The notes under the pieces were generated by a model, which was not told the DNA's origin, did no database searches, and worked only from the letters and a program-made list of their open reading frames with translations. A program made the translations under genes and the position numbers. Positions 16,900 to 26,015 of a DNA stretch of 64,000 nucleotides are shown here, piece by piece. This DNA comes from Pseudopedobacter sp038243635 (GTDB lineage: Bacteria > Bacteroidota > Bacteroidia > Sphingobacteriales > Sphingobacteriaceae), in contig JBBSQW010000008.1 in NCBI GenBank assembly GCA_038243635.1, positions 72,258 through 136,257 on the forward strand, given 5' to 3'. How positions within the stretch are numbered: the stretch's first letter is position 1; every line of letters begins with the position of its first letter.

Positions 16900-17184
16900 A
16901 TGTCTGATATCCAAACGCAGGAAGAAACCTTTACGCTAGATGAAATTTTAACTTCTCTAAAAGTTATACATCGATTAATTTTATGGAACGACGAGGTTAA
17001 CAGTTTTGACCATGTTATCCACTGTTTGATGAAATATTTAGATTACTCTGAAAGTCAAGCAGAAAAAATTGCATGGGCGGTACATAACGATGGGAAATGT
17101 GCGGTTTTGGAAGGTTCTTATACCGAAATGGAAATTTATCGTAAAATATTAAAACAAGAACGTCTCAGCGTTACGGTTGAATAA
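16900..17184 (+). CDS. clpS: ATP-dependent Clp protease adaptor ClpS
   Basis: A 94-residue adaptor that delivers N-degron substrates to ClpA/ClpC-type chaperones. Recognisable features are LILWNDEVNSFDHVI (N-end binding pocket Asn-Asp), KYLDYSESQAEKIAWAVHNDGKCAVLEG with the His of the binding site, and a short final strand. The N-terminal extension is acidic and short. No clpA or clpC gene is adjacent, which is usual in Bacteroidota. Confidence 0.93.
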   Translation: MSDIQTQEETFTLDEILTSLKVIHRLILWNDEVNSFDHVIHCLMKYLDYSESQAEKIAWAVHNDGKCAVLEGSYTEMEIYRKILKQERLSVTVE

Positions 17185-17243
17185 ACTTTTGCAAAAAGAA
17201 ATTCCTTTGAATTATTAGTATTGTAGTTTAGCATGCAAACTAT

Positions 17244-17765
17244 TTGTGCTTTTCAAAAACTGTTAAAGCAGTCGGCAGTATCGTGACAACCTATCAGAAT
17301 TTGGCAAATAGCTCTTTTTTTAGCTTTAACGTATATGCAAACTACAAGGCTTCAAAAACCCAAAATTTTAATGGAAGTATCACAGTAAGTAAAATTGAAT
17401 GTAATTCTGCGGTTAATGCAGCGTATATTCGAACCGTTATAACATTAAAACCAATATTGGTGGTAACTATCCTTTTGATAAAAAAAAATTTGCCGAATCA
17501 AATATATTACGTCAAAAGTACTGCAGCGCAAGGCGTTTCGAGCGTTACGATGCAAACCCAATTTGGTGTAGAAAGAAATATGCTGAAAAACAAGATTGCT
17601 GTAACAGTTCACGCAGTTGATCCTTTTACATAAAGAAGCTTAAAAAGCATTACCGGCGGACCAAATTTTTACCAAGAAAGCTTTAGCGTACGCAAAACAC
17701 GGAATTTTCTGTTATCGTTGAGTTACAGGTTTGCTAAGATTGAAAGCAAGGTTAAAAAAAGTTAG
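17244..17765 (+). pseudogene. Remnant of an outer-membrane beta-barrel / TonB receptor C-terminus
   Basis: A single frame contains about 130 residues, a TAA stop at 17631-17633, and then 43 more residues in the same frame ending KVKKS at 17765. The sequence is typical of the last beta strands of an outer-membrane barrel of the TonB-receptor-like type: QFGVERNMLKNKIAVTVHAVDPF, then GGPNFYQESFSVRK and the terminal strand RNFLLSLSYRFAK. The N-terminal signal, plug and most of the barrel are missing, so it is a 5'-truncated, nonsense-bearing remnant. Its end overlaps the converging porP/sprF-like gene by three or four bases. Confidence 0.7.
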
Positions 17766-18679
17766 AAATAACAAGCTGTGTGATCTCTGCCGCGTACTGG
17801 CAACCTAAATTTTAATGCTATTTCGTGTGATCCTTTTTGTGCTTTTGCTAAGGCTGTATTGGTAAAATCATAAGAGTAGCCCACTTGTAAATCTGGTGTA
17901 AGAAACACGGAAAGCAAGGCGTCAAAAGAGTCTAATGAGCGGTATGACGCACCTAGCCAAACTTTTTGATTCAATAAAAAATTAGCATTAATATCAAACT
18001 GCGTTGGTGAACCATTTACGTATTTAATTAAAAAGTTAGGTTTAAATTTTACGTTTTCATTAAGATCGATTAGGTAGCCGGCTTGTAAAATGTAATGTGG
18101 ACGATAAGCGGTTTTGTTTGCCGACTTTGCAAGTGAACCTAAATCGCGATAAAAGAAATGAGGGGCAGATATCCCAACATAGTATTTGTCTGAGAATAGC
18201 ATTGCACCCCATCCAAAATTCACCCGCATCCCATTCATATCCTGAAAAACGGGGTCGCTTACCGAAGCTGGGCTTTGCTTAAAGTTTTCTGAATAATTAG
18301 CCCCTAAATTACTTGAACCCGCGTTAACGCCAACAGAAAAGTATGAATCGGTGCCAATGGCTACTCGTTGCGCTAAGCTAATGTCGCCACCTGTTTCTCT
18401 AATCACCTCACCAATTTGATCGTTCACTAAAATACCACCTATAAAAGTATTGCTTTCGCCGATGGGTGTGTGTAACGATAAAGTCTGGATATTTGGAGCA
18501 CCTTTAAAACCTACCCACTGGTGTCTGCTTAAAGCAGTAATGGTCATAGATTCATCTAGGGTAGAGTAAGCAGGATTTATAGCTAAGGTGTTGAACATAT
18601 ATTGCGTGTACATAGCTTTTTGTTGCGCAAACGAATTTAGCGCTACAAACAAAGCTATGAATGCAAATACATGTTTCAT
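17762..18679 (-). CDS. PorP/SprF family type IX secretion system membrane protein
   Basis: A 305-residue outer-membrane protein with a signal peptide (MKHVFAFIALFVALNSFAQQ) followed directly by the family hallmark YTQYMFNTLAINPAYSTLDESMTITALSRHQWVGF, here split for display: QYMFN, NPAY and RHQWVGFKGAP. The rest alternates strands and turns as in a small beta-barrel. In Flavobacterium and Porphyromonas, PorP/SprF proteins act with type IX secretion and help attach or secrete particular substrates such as the adhesin SprB. Here no large secreted partner is adjacent, so the substrate is unknown. It reads towards the outer-membrane remnant. Confidence 0.92.
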   Translation of the reverse strand: MKHVFAFIALFVALNSFAQQKAMYTQYMFNTLAINPAYSTLDESMTITALSRHQWVGFKGAPNIQTLSLHTPIGESNTFIGGILVNDQIGEVIRETGGDISLAQRVAIGTDSYFSVGVNAGSSNLGANYSENFKQSPASVSDPVFQDMNGMRVNFGWGAMLFSDKYYVGISAPHFFYRDLGSLAKSANKTAYRPHYILQAGYLIDLNENVKFKPNFLIKYVNGSPTQFDINANFLLNQKVWLGASYRSLDSFDALLSVFLTPDLQVGYSYDFTNTALAKAQKGSHEIALKFRLPVRGRDHTACYF

Positions 18680-19023
18680 TTATTTATTTCCCTATTATGC
18701 AAAATGCGGGTGTGCATTGCACTTTTATACGAAAAGTGGGGAAAAAAGGTTGCGGAGTGGGGAGGTATTTCCCGTTAGGCTATTGATTAACTAAGAGTTA
18801 ACGATTTCAACAACTCTAAGTCGATGGAATAGGAAAATTTGGAATTTAAAAATGATTTTTAAAAGTATTTTCTTTTTGGCAATAAATATTTCTTTTTATA
18901 AGATGCTGAAAGCAGCATCAAATAATTGATTTTTTTTTAGACAATATTAGTTGAGACTATTATTGTCTAAAATGTAAAAAAAAAAGAATTTGTCAGTTGC
19001 AGTAAATCCGAGAATATCAAACA
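18680..19023. other. 344-bp intergenic region with two hairpins
   Basis: No gene is visible in this stretch between two - strand genes. It is strongly AT-rich and contains two inverted repeats: GATGCTG/CAGCATC with a 4-base loop (18902-18919), and TTTTAGACAATA/TATTGTCTAAAA, 12-bp perfect arms at 18935-18946 and 18961-18972. Neither is followed by a clear T run on the - strand, so they are weak terminator candidates for the M1 peptidase gene and may instead be regulatory. The part next to porP/sprF should hold its promoter, but I found no consensus match. Confidence 0.5.
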
Positions 19024-20886
19024 CTATTTTAAAATGCCATCTAAACTGTTGTAAGCTACGGAATGATAGTTAGGTCTTGCATTTTTGTAAATATCCTGCG
19101 CCATTTTTTTGCCTTCAGCTGTTTTAATCATTTCTTTATAAAGAGGCATCAAAAACTTTCTACGCCCAACGTTAGTCAAGAAATTACGCATCGCAGGATA
19201 GGCGACCTCATATTTAGTTTTTACGGCCATAACGTACCAGGCGCACTGCACTTCAGCATTTGTAGTATTTGTAAAATTAAATTCAGCGTCAAGCGAACTC
19301 ATTAATCCCTTTTCCAAACTTTCTGGTAACTTGTTAATAAAGTAAAGTTTTTCATTTGTTGATTTTAACACTTTACTTAAACCCGCAGTATTTTTTGTTA
19401 CCACGAGGTTTTGAACTAAAGTGTCAATTTTAGAAAAAACAGTGCTCACAGGCGCCTTAAACTCTTTTGGTAAACCCGGTTGATAAACCCATGCATAAGA
19501 ATCTATTTGCATTTTAACGCTCTCATCACCTTTAATTAAAAGCACATTCAACTCGTTTAAAAAGGTGTCGTTATCGACGCTTTTAAAAGCATGACGATCA
19601 AAGTATTCTTTTAGAAAAGCATCAAATCTTTCTCGTCCCACGGCATTTTCAATCGTTTTTAAAAAGAAATAGCCTTTTTCATAAGCAATATCAGAAACAC
19701 CGTCGTCTGGGTCTCTGTTTGTAAAATCTACTTTCAAGCGTGTATCAGGATTTTTGTTTCCAAGCTCTTTAATGTTTTCCATTAAGCTGTTGTAGCCTAA
19801 AACCTCTTGCATTTTAGCTTCTTCTTTTCCGTAGAGTGTTTCAATAATTCTTCGCTCAAAATAAACGGTAAAGCCTTCGTTTAGCCAGAAATCATTCCAC
19901 GTTGCGTTGGTCACCAAGTTTCCGCTCCAGCTGTGCGCCAGTTCATGCGCTACTAAACTTACTAAAGATCTATCGCCAGCAATCACAGTTGGCGTTGCAA
20001 AGGTTAGCATTGGGTTTTCCATGCCTCCAAAAGGAAAGCTAGGGGGCAAAACTAAAACGTCATACCTTCCCCAACGGTAATCGCCATAAATTTTTTCTGC
20101 GGCGGTTACCATTTTCCCCATATCGGCAAACTCGTAAGCGACTTTATCTAACATTTCTGGTTCTGCATATACACCGGTTCTTTTGTCAATCGCTTTAAAG
20201 CTAATATCGCCAACGGCCAAAGCCATTAAGTAAGAAGGAATTGCATTTTTCTGCTCAAAATGATATTTTCCGTCTGGGCTTTTCTTTGTTGGGTTTTCTG
20301 CACTCATTAAAGCCAGCAAATCTTTCGGAACGGTAATATCTGCGGCGTATGTAAATCTAATTTCAGGGCTGTCTTGTGTTGGGATCCAGCTTCGGGCTAA
20401 AATTGCTTCAGACTGTGTTAATAAAAATGGTTGAGTTTTGCCAGCAGTTTGTTGAGGACTTAACCATTGTAAAGCTTTCGCATCTTTACCGGTGCTGTAA
20501 TAAATATTTACCTTTTTAGTTTCGGGATTAATAGGAATGCTTAAAGCTTGGCCTAAAAATTTTACTTGATCGCCTAATGCAAAAAACACTTGGTTGGTGT
20601 CATTGTCTAGAGTTACTTTTTCAATGGTTAAACCCTGAGTGTCAAAAATAATTTCGTCTGATTTTGCCACATGTTTAACGGTCCAAACGGCTATTCCTTT
20701 TAATTGTTGAGCGGCAAAATTAACGTCTAAGGTTAAATCTAAATGGGTAACTATGTTTTCTTTTGGATTAGCAAAAGAATGCGGGTCTGAACCGGTAGAA
20801 GTCTTAGCCTCGTTACTGTCTTCGGTTTTGTTGTTTTGAGTACAAGAAAGTAGAATAACTGGGATAAGAAATAGTAATTTTTTCAT
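19024..20886 (-). CDS. M1 family zinc metallopeptidase, lipoprotein
   Basis: A 620-residue aminopeptidase-like protein of the M1 family. The start at 20886 gives a lipoprotein signal MKKLLFLIPVILLSC with lipidated Cys15; a longer in-frame start would overlap the upstream gene and add an unlikely leader. The zinc site is HELAHSW (His314, Glu315, His318) with the third ligand Glu337 in NEGFTVYFE. The exopeptidase loop is G-G-M-E-N (about 287-291). A C-terminal helical domain of about 150 residues resembles leukotriene A4 hydrolase-type members. It probably trims peptides in the periplasm. It follows the anti-sigma-like gene by 10 bases and is likely co-transcribed with the sigma factor. Confidence 0.92.
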   Translation of the reverse strand: MKKLLFLIPVILLSCTQNNKTEDSNEAKTSTGSDPHSFANPKENIVTHLDLTLDVNFAAQQLKGIAVWTVKHVAKSDEIIFDTQGLTIEKVTLDNDTNQVFFALGDQVKFLGQALSIPINPETKKVNIYYSTGKDAKALQWLSPQQTAGKTQPFLLTQSEAILARSWIPTQDSPEIRFTYAADITVPKDLLALMSAENPTKKSPDGKYHFEQKNAIPSYLMALAVGDISFKAIDKRTGVYAEPEMLDKVAYEFADMGKMVTAAEKIYGDYRWGRYDVLVLPPSFPFGGMENPMLTFATPTVIAGDRSLVSLVAHELAHSWSGNLVTNATWNDFWLNEGFTVYFERRIIETLYGKEEAKMQEVLGYNSLMENIKELGNKNPDTRLKVDFTNRDPDDGVSDIAYEKGYFFLKTIENAVGRERFDAFLKEYFDRHAFKSVDNDTFLNELNVLLIKGDESVKMQIDSYAWVYQPGLPKEFKAPVSTVFSKIDTLVQNLVVTKNTAGLSKVLKSTNEKLYFINKLPESLEKGLMSSLDAEFNFTNTTNAEVQCAWYVMAVKTKYEVAYPAMRNFLTNVGRRKFLMPLYKEMIKTAEGKKMAQDIYKNARPNYHSVAYNSLDGILK

Positions 20887-20896
20887 GCCGATTGAT

Positions 20897-22132
20897 TTAT
20901 TTAAACTTGATAGTGATGTTTGCTTTATGAGGAATTTTATCTGCCGATCCAGTCCAGCCACTGTTATAATTTTTGATAATATTGATTGCCGCTACGCCCG
21001 CTTTTTCTGAAAATGAATCTATAATTTTAAAATCAGACAGTTCGCTGTTGGTATTTATTATAAACTGAACTTGCACTTTCCCTCGCCCTATGTTTGCTAA
21101 TTGCGCTTGTTTATCTACATAGCTTTTGAAGCTGCGCCATCCTACGGTTGGGCCAATTTCATTGTTTGCAACAGCTTTGGGACTTCCATATCTTACCACT
21201 ACAGTTTCACTTAGTGTAGAGGTGTATGGCTTTAGCGCAATGGTTACAGGCTCATCTATTTTTTGAATAGTTTTGTTTTTAGTTTCGTAACCTAGGTAAC
21301 TAAACGCTAGGTTATCGTTTTGGTTTAGTTCAATGGTAAACTCTCCATTTGCATCTGTTTGCTTAATTACTCCACTCTCTAAATTCTTAATGGAAACTCC
21401 AGGTAAAGTGCTCCTGTCTTTTTCGTCGATAATTTTACCTTTTAATTTTACGTTGACAACCTGTTTGTCCACACGTATCATCCGGGCTGCCATCAAGTTC
21501 TCTGAGGTTACACTAGTTACAGCTCCTACTAAGTCTTGTTTTTTTTGTGGCCCGTAGCCAACCACTTTAACCTCTTCCAAATTGGTTGGCAATTCCGTTT
21601 TGTCTGGTACAACAGCCAAGAGTTCTACAACAATATCAGGTTCTGGTGTATAACTTTCAACTTTATCTGCTAACATAGTGCTTTCGGCAGTTTCAGTTGG
21701 TCGGGTTACCTCTGCTAACCTATTTAGATTAGACGAATCTGTGTTTTCTAACTGAGTGATTTTTGACTTTTCGGCTCTTGGAATATCTTCTTTTTGCTGA
21801 ATATCGTTTAATGCAATTGTTTGATCTTTTGGGTTTTGATTAAAATAAATACTGCCTAAAGCGATACACAAAAGTACAGAGGCTGCAATTCCCCACTGTT
21901 TAAATCCCCAAATTGGGGCAATAATTTTAGCAGAAGCGATCCGAGCAGCTAGCTTGTTATTTAGGGCAGTGGCATCTTCATCTTTAACGCCCAATTCTTC
22001 ATATCCTTCCAAGGCGTCCTGTAAAAAAATATCATCCAAAGACCTTGCTTCCAACTGATTTTTTTCCGTTGGACTTAATGTTCCGTTATGATATTTACGG
22101 ATAAGGACGATATCTTGCTCTGGACTATTCAC
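20897..22132 (-). CDS. Membrane anti-sigma-like protein with carboxypeptidase-regulatory and TonB C-terminal-like domains
   Basis: A 411-residue single-pass membrane protein. Residues 1-75 are a cytoplasmic zone resembling an anti-sigma N-terminus (RKYHNGTLSPTEKNQLEAR), and the membrane helix is at about 80-97. The periplasmic part contains a SusC-plug-like motif EVKVVGYGPQKKQDLVGAV (187-205), a CarboxypepD-regulatory-like domain (about 227-300, PGVSIKNLESGVIKQTDANG), a second VVVRYGS stretch (310-316) and a TonB C-terminal-like end (about 330-411). Its start overlaps the sigma gene by 8 bases, indicating translational coupling. It most likely holds the sigma factor inactive and senses a periplasmic signal; that role is inferred from context. 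Confidence 0.8.
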   Translation of the reverse strand: MNSPEQDIVLIRKYHNGTLSPTEKNQLEARSLDDIFLQDALEGYEELGVKDEDATALNNKLAARIASAKIIAPIWGFKQWGIAASVLLCIALGSIYFNQNPKDQTIALNDIQQKEDIPRAEKSKITQLENTDSSNLNRLAEVTRPTETAESTMLADKVESYTPEPDIVVELLAVVPDKTELPTNLEEVKVVGYGPQKKQDLVGAVTSVTSENLMAARMIRVDKQVVNVKLKGKIIDEKDRSTLPGVSIKNLESGVIKQTDANGEFTIELNQNDNLAFSYLGYETKNKTIQKIDEPVTIALKPYTSTLSETVVVRYGSPKAVANNEIGPTVGWRSFKSYVDKQAQLANIGRGKVQVQFIINTNSELSDFKIIDSFSEKAGVAAINIIKNYNSGWTGSADKIPHKANITIKFK

Positions 22133-22697
22133 TACTTTTTTCGATGCAAATTTTTAGATTTCTTTTTCCGTTTTGTATGTAACTTTTTACTTTTTTAAGC
22201 TCATAACCAGTTTTATCGGCAACTTCTGTATAACATTTTTGTTCCAGGTAAAACAGTTGTAAAGTTTTTCGCTGTTCTTCCACAAGTGTTTTCAGGCAAG
22301 CTTCCATCAATAACAAGCGACTTTCTTTATCGTCCGCTTCATCATGATGCAATAAAGCATCAGATTCCACAAAAGTATCCTCTATATTTACTGTGGTCAC
22401 TTTTTTGCTTTTGCGCAATTCCATCAAACAAAAGTTTCTGGTTAAAACGTAAAGCCAACTCTTAAAATTTTGCACCTCGTGATTTCGAAGTTTATCAATC
22501 AATTGCTCAAAAATTTGCATCACCGCATCCTGACTTTGTTCTGGGTGTTTAAAATATTTCAAGCTAACACCGTAAACCAAAGGCATATATCTTTTGTAAA
22601 GGTTACCCAAAACCTGTAAATCGCCCGAATTTTTATAAACGACAACAAAATGCTCATCCGGTAAATTGGCGACTTTATTCTCAGGATTTGTTACCAT
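22125..22697 (-). CDS. ECF-type RNA polymerase sigma factor
   Basis: A 190-residue sigma-70 family protein of the extracytoplasmic function type. Region 2 is visible at about residues 30-95 (LYKRYMPLVYGVSLKYFKH, then AVMQIFEQLIDKL and FKSWLYVLTRNFCLMELR), and region 4 at about 130-185 (LPEEQR-like segment LVEEQRKTLQLFYLEQ, CYTEVADKTGYELKKVKSYIQNG helix-turn-helix). It is the first gene of a - strand unit with the anti-sigma-like gene (8-base overlap) and the M1 peptidase. The divergent VWA gene lies 87 bases away and may be a target. I could not find its own promoter motif by eye. Confidence 0.93.
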   Translation of the reverse strand: MVTNPENKVANLPDEHFVVVYKNSGDLQVLGNLYKRYMPLVYGVSLKYFKHPEQSQDAVMQIFEQLIDKLRNHEVQNFKSWLYVLTRNFCLMELRKSKKVTTVNIEDTFVESDALLHHDEADDKESRLLLMEACLKTLVEEQRKTLQLFYLEQKCYTEVADKTGYELKKVKSYIQNGKRNLKICIEKSSE

Positions 22698-22784
22698 TCA
22701 ACATCAATAATAAAAAAAATAATTAAGCTGTTTATGGAAAACGGTTTTAAAAAGCATCATGTTATCAAATTTAGAAATAACATT

Positions 22785-24662
22785 ATGAAAAAGTTACTCT
22801 CCCTACTCATTATTACACTTATTTTAAGTGGTTTTAAAACCAATGAAAGCAAGATTGTTAGCGGTTATGTTTTTGATGATCAGCAAGTCGCGATTGCGGG
22901 CGCAATGGTGAAATCTAAAATGGAACCAAATAGAAAGGTATTTACTGATACGAGAGGTCATTTTAAAATTGCTGTTTCACAAAAAGAGAAAACACTGGTT
23001 GTTTCTTTCATCGGGTTATTAACTCAGGAAGCTAAAATTAGCAACAGAGAACTTAAAATAGTTTTAAAGTCTGAGCAAACGAGCTTAAATGAGATTGTTG
23101 TTGTTGGTTACGCTACACAGAAAAAGAGCGACATGATAGGCTCCGTTGCGACTATGGGAAATAGCAAAATGATGGCAGTACGAGGATTTGTTGGGAGTCC
23201 AGTGTATCCAAATCAAGATTTTAACACCGAAAGTTATAACGCTATCAGTGAGAACGGATTTAAGAACCCGAATACCGACCCACTTTCAACTTTTTCTGCC
23301 GATGTTGACGCTGCTTCGTATAGCAATATGAGAAGGTTTATTCAGAGCGGACAATTGCCTCCAAAAGATGCGGTAAGGGTAGAAGAGTTGATAAATTATT
23401 TTGGATATAATTATCCGGAACCAAAAGGAAACGACCCAGTCAGTATAACAACTGATGTTGCAGATGCACCTTGGAATAAAAGCCATCGATTGGTAAGAAT
23501 TGGCTTAAAAGCGAAATCTATTAAAATAGAGAATTTGCCAGCGTCTAATCTGGTTTTTTTGATTGATGTTTCTGGATCTATGCAAGGGCCAGATAGGTTA
23601 GAATTATTAAAAACATCTATGAAATTATTAACCGATCAACTACGTCCGAATGATAAAGTCGCCATTGTTGTTTATGCTGGTGCAGCAGGTTTGGTGTTGC
23701 CAAGTACGAACGGAAACAACAAACAAAAAATTAAAGGTGCTTTAACCAATTTATCCGCCGGAGGATCAACAGCTGGTGGCGCTGGAATTAAATTGGCTTA
23801 TGAAACTGCAAAAAGCAACTTTATAAAAGGCGGAAATAACCGAGTGATTTTAGCTACTGACGGAGATTTTAACGTGGGTGCCAGTAGTGATTCAGAGATG
23901 CAAAGAATGATTGAAAGTTATAGAAACGACGGTATCTTCTTAAGTGTTTTGGGATTTGGACAAGGAAATTTGAAAGACAGTAAAATGGAAGCCATCGCCG
24001 ATAAGGGAAATGGAAACTATGCCTACATCGACGGAATTAATGAAGCCAAAAAAGTATTGATTAACGAGTTTGGCGGAACTTTGTTTACAGTAGCAAAAGA
24101 TGTAAAACTGCAAGTAGAGTTTAATCCTGCTAAAGTAGAAGCTTACCGCTTGGTAGGTTATGAAAATCGCTTGTTAAATAACGAAGATTTTAAAGATGAT
24201 AAAAAAGATGCTGGTGAAATGGGTGCCGGACATACCGTGACCGCTTTGTATGAGATTATCCCGAAAGGATATAAGGATGAGTTTGTGAAGAAAGCGGATG
24301 AGATGAAATATCAGAAAGGCAATAATGTTAAAGCTTCTGATGAATTGTTAACCGTGAAAATTCGTTACAAACAACCTGATGGAAATCAAAGCAAGGAATT
24401 AAGCGCTGCTTTGATAGATAACAATCAGAAAATTGAGGAAGCAAACATAGACTTTAGGTTTGTTGCCGCTGTTGCGGAATTCGGCTTATTGATTAGAGAT
24501 TCGGAATTTAAACAAAATGCTACCTTTGAGCAAGTTATCGCAATGGCGAAAAAAGCTAAAGGTCTTGACGATAACGGATACCGAGCAGAGTTTATTCAGC
24601 TCGCTGAAAATGCTAAGCTTTTAACCAAGAAAGATGTGGTTGCAAAGCATGAGGAAGATTAG
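22785..24662 (+). CDS. YfbK-like VWA protein with N-terminal carboxypeptidase-regulatory domain
   Basis: A 625-residue secreted protein. The ATG at 22785 is preferred because it starts a clean signal peptide (MKKLLSLLIITLILSG); an upstream ATG at 22734 would add a charged leader. Domains in order: CarboxypepD-regulatory-like (about 23-98), a SusC-like motif EIVVVGYATQKKSDMIGSV (103-121), a YfbK-type VWF N-terminal region (about 148-215, TDPLSTFSADVDAASYSNMRR), a VWA domain (about 253-430) with intact MIDAS DVSGS (261-265), and the DUF3520-like C-terminus. The family is related to E. coli YfbK; function unknown. It is divergent from the ECF sigma gene and shares its unusual VVGYG motif with the anti-sigma-like protein, suggesting a joint system. 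Confidence 0.88.
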   Translation: MKKLLSLLIITLILSGFKTNESKIVSGYVFDDQQVAIAGAMVKSKMEPNRKVFTDTRGHFKIAVSQKEKTLVVSFIGLLTQEAKISNRELKIVLKSEQTSLNEIVVVGYATQKKSDMIGSVATMGNSKMMAVRGFVGSPVYPNQDFNTESYNAISENGFKNPNTDPLSTFSADVDAASYSNMRRFIQSGQLPPKDAVRVEELINYFGYNYPEPKGNDPVSITTDVADAPWNKSHRLVRIGLKAKSIKIENLPASNLVFLIDVSGSMQGPDRLELLKTSMKLLTDQLRPNDKVAIVVYAGAAGLVLPSTNGNNKQKIKGALTNLSAGGSTAGGAGIKLAYETAKSNFIKGGNNRVILATDGDFNVGASSDSEMQRMIESYRNDGIFLSVLGFGQGNLKDSKMEAIADKGNGNYAYIDGINEAKKVLINEFGGTLFTVAKDVKLQVEFNPAKVEAYRLVGYENRLLNNEDFKDDKKDAGEMGAGHTVTALYEIIPKGYKDEFVKKADEMKYQKGNNVKASDELLTVKIRYKQPDGNQSKELSAALIDNNQKIEEANIDFRFVAAVAEFGLLIRDSEFKQNATFEQVIAMAKKAKGLDDNGYRAEFIQLAENAKLLTKKDVVAKHEED

Positions 24663-24702
24663 ATAGTTTAAAAGCTTTTAACAGCTGATGACCAAATTTT
24701 AG

Positions 24703-24733
24703 AAAGAGGAGCTTTTTCGAGCTCCTCTTTTGT
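24703..24733. terminator. Bidirectional terminator between VWA and DinB genes
   Basis: Perfect 11-bp stem AAAGAGGAGCT / AGCTCCTCTTT with a 6-base loop, flanked by A on the left and T on the right, lies between convergent genes. It can serve the + strand VWA gene and the - strand DinB gene. Confidence 0.85.
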
Positions 24734-24736
24734 TAA

Positions 24737-25237
24737 TTACAAGATTCGGCCGTCAGCACTGGGCCCGTAACTTCCGGGAATCGGGATATTCAGCAATCTT
24801 AAGCAAACTCCCAATTGTGCTCTATGATGGATTTGCTGCGCAAGGCTCATTCTAATTACCTCGTATTTTGTATCTTCGCTGAAGATTTTATCACCACTTC
24901 TTAAAGCCCACATTTCGTCTAAAGCTTCGATTTTGGCACTTTCTAATGCTTTGATTGATTTTTCAACCGAGCGATCAAAAAACTGAATCAAGGCAACGGT
25001 ATTATTTACGTCGTCAACTTGATGGGTGTTGTTCTCAAAGTCAAGTTCGCTTGTTCTCAAAATCATTTCTGGCCATGAGGGTAAATCTGCGATATGAGTT
25101 GCCAAAGTTTTGATGTCCATGCTTTTTTCGTGAGGCTTCCAACTGTATTTGTCGTTGGGGATAATCGAAAGCATTTTTCTGGTGGTACTAGCTTCCTGCT
25201 CTAGCTCTTTTTTCAATAATTTTGTGATAGGTTTCAT
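24737..25237 (-). CDS. DinB family protein
   Basis: A 166-residue four-helix-bundle protein of the DinB/YfiT-like superfamily, which often coordinates a metal through three histidines. Candidate ligands are the His in IKTLATHIADLPSW (about residue 47) and two in SLAQQIHHRAQLGVCLRLLNIP (about residues 136-137). The C-terminal IPGSYGPSAD is typical for this subgroup. The biochemical function of most members is unknown; some are thiol-dependent transferases. It is followed on the same strand (coming from upstream) by a WYL-type regulator 88 bases away, and the pair could be one unit. Confidence 0.85.
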   Translation of the reverse strand: MKPITKLLKKELEQEASTTRKMLSIIPNDKYSWKPHEKSMDIKTLATHIADLPSWPEMILRTSELDFENNTHQVDDVNNTVALIQFFDRSVEKSIKALESAKIEALDEMWALRSGDKIFSEDTKYEVIRMSLAQQIHHRAQLGVCLRLLNIPIPGSYGPSADGRIL

Positions 25238-25325
25238 TTTAATAAGATTTGTTTTTTACAAAGAAAACAAAGCCAATGACAACCCTATGTCAGTAAAGAA
25301 TTAATTTTTTAGCTAAGCAATTAAA

Positions 25326-26015
25326 TTAAAAGTTTACGGGCAAAAGCTTCATATAATCTGCTATGGCAATATGGCTTTCCAATATAAAGGGTTCGTTTAA
25401 AACTTTAATGTTAATTATTCTTGAAACTTTAAAATCTCTATAATCATTTCTAAGCTGGCACCAAGCAATTAAATGCCAACTAAAAGCATAAAAAATCAAA
25501 CCTACACACTCTACTTTTCTTTGGCTAAGTTCTTCCTTGGCATTTTGATATTCAAATTGCAATATGTTTTTATTAAGGATGGCGGTTTGTAAGGTGGAAA
25601 GATGTTCATAATCATTGGTCAGTCGCTTTGGTATTTGGAACTTTATGTTGGTAGCTAACAACTCAATTTTTTCTTTCTGTGATGGTTTAAGTACAGATTT
25701 AACTTTCTGTAATGCGGATTGATAATGATTTTGGATAGACTTATCACTAAAAGCATTTAAAAGATGCTCGACTAGTATAAGTGCATTTGCTTCTTCTAAG
25801 TTAAAACTAATAGGCGGTAAAAAGTAACCACTTACCAAGTAATAGCCTTTTTGTGGAGCGAAACAAATTGGAATACCTTGTTCATTCAACGCTTTTAAAT
25901 CACGGTAAACGGTGCGAAGACTGATATTGAATTTTTTGGAAATCTGCTCGGCAAGCGTAAACCTGTTGGATTGTAGCATTGTTGAAATTCCAAAAAGTCT
26001 GTCAATCCGATTCAT
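25326..26015 (-). CDS. YafY-type HTH/WYL-domain transcriptional regulator
   Basis: A 229-residue regulator. The N-terminal winged helix (about residues 1-60, LFGISTML...FTLAEQISKKFNISLRTVYRDLKALNEQGIPI) is of the HTH_11/DeoR type, and the C-terminal part (about 130-229) is a WYL-like ligand domain (LQFEYQNAKEE ... VGLIFYAFSWHLIAWCQLRNDYRDFKVSRI). The typical W-Y-L is replaced by S-W-H-L. Such regulators often respond to nucleotides or DNA damage. It lies upstream of the DinB gene on the same strand and may control it. The start ATG is followed by the usual MNRIDRLFGI. Confidence 0.88.
   Translation of the reverse strand: MNRIDRLFGISTMLQSNRFTLAEQISKKFNISLRTVYRDLKALNEQGIPICFAPQKGYYLVSGYFLPPISFNLEEANALILVEHLLNAFSDKSIQNHYQSALQKVKSVLKPSQKEKIELLATNIKFQIPKRLTNDYEHLSTLQTAILNKNILQFEYQNAKEELSQRKVECVGLIFYAFSWHLIAWCQLRNDYRDFKVSRIINIKVLNEPFILESHIAIADYMKLLPVNF

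Noticed and set aside
18935..18972. Inverted repeat as terminator of the M1 peptidase gene
   Set aside because: The 12-bp arms are perfect, but the sequence after the stem on the - strand is A-rich rather than T-rich, so it is only listed as a hairpin in the intergenic region.
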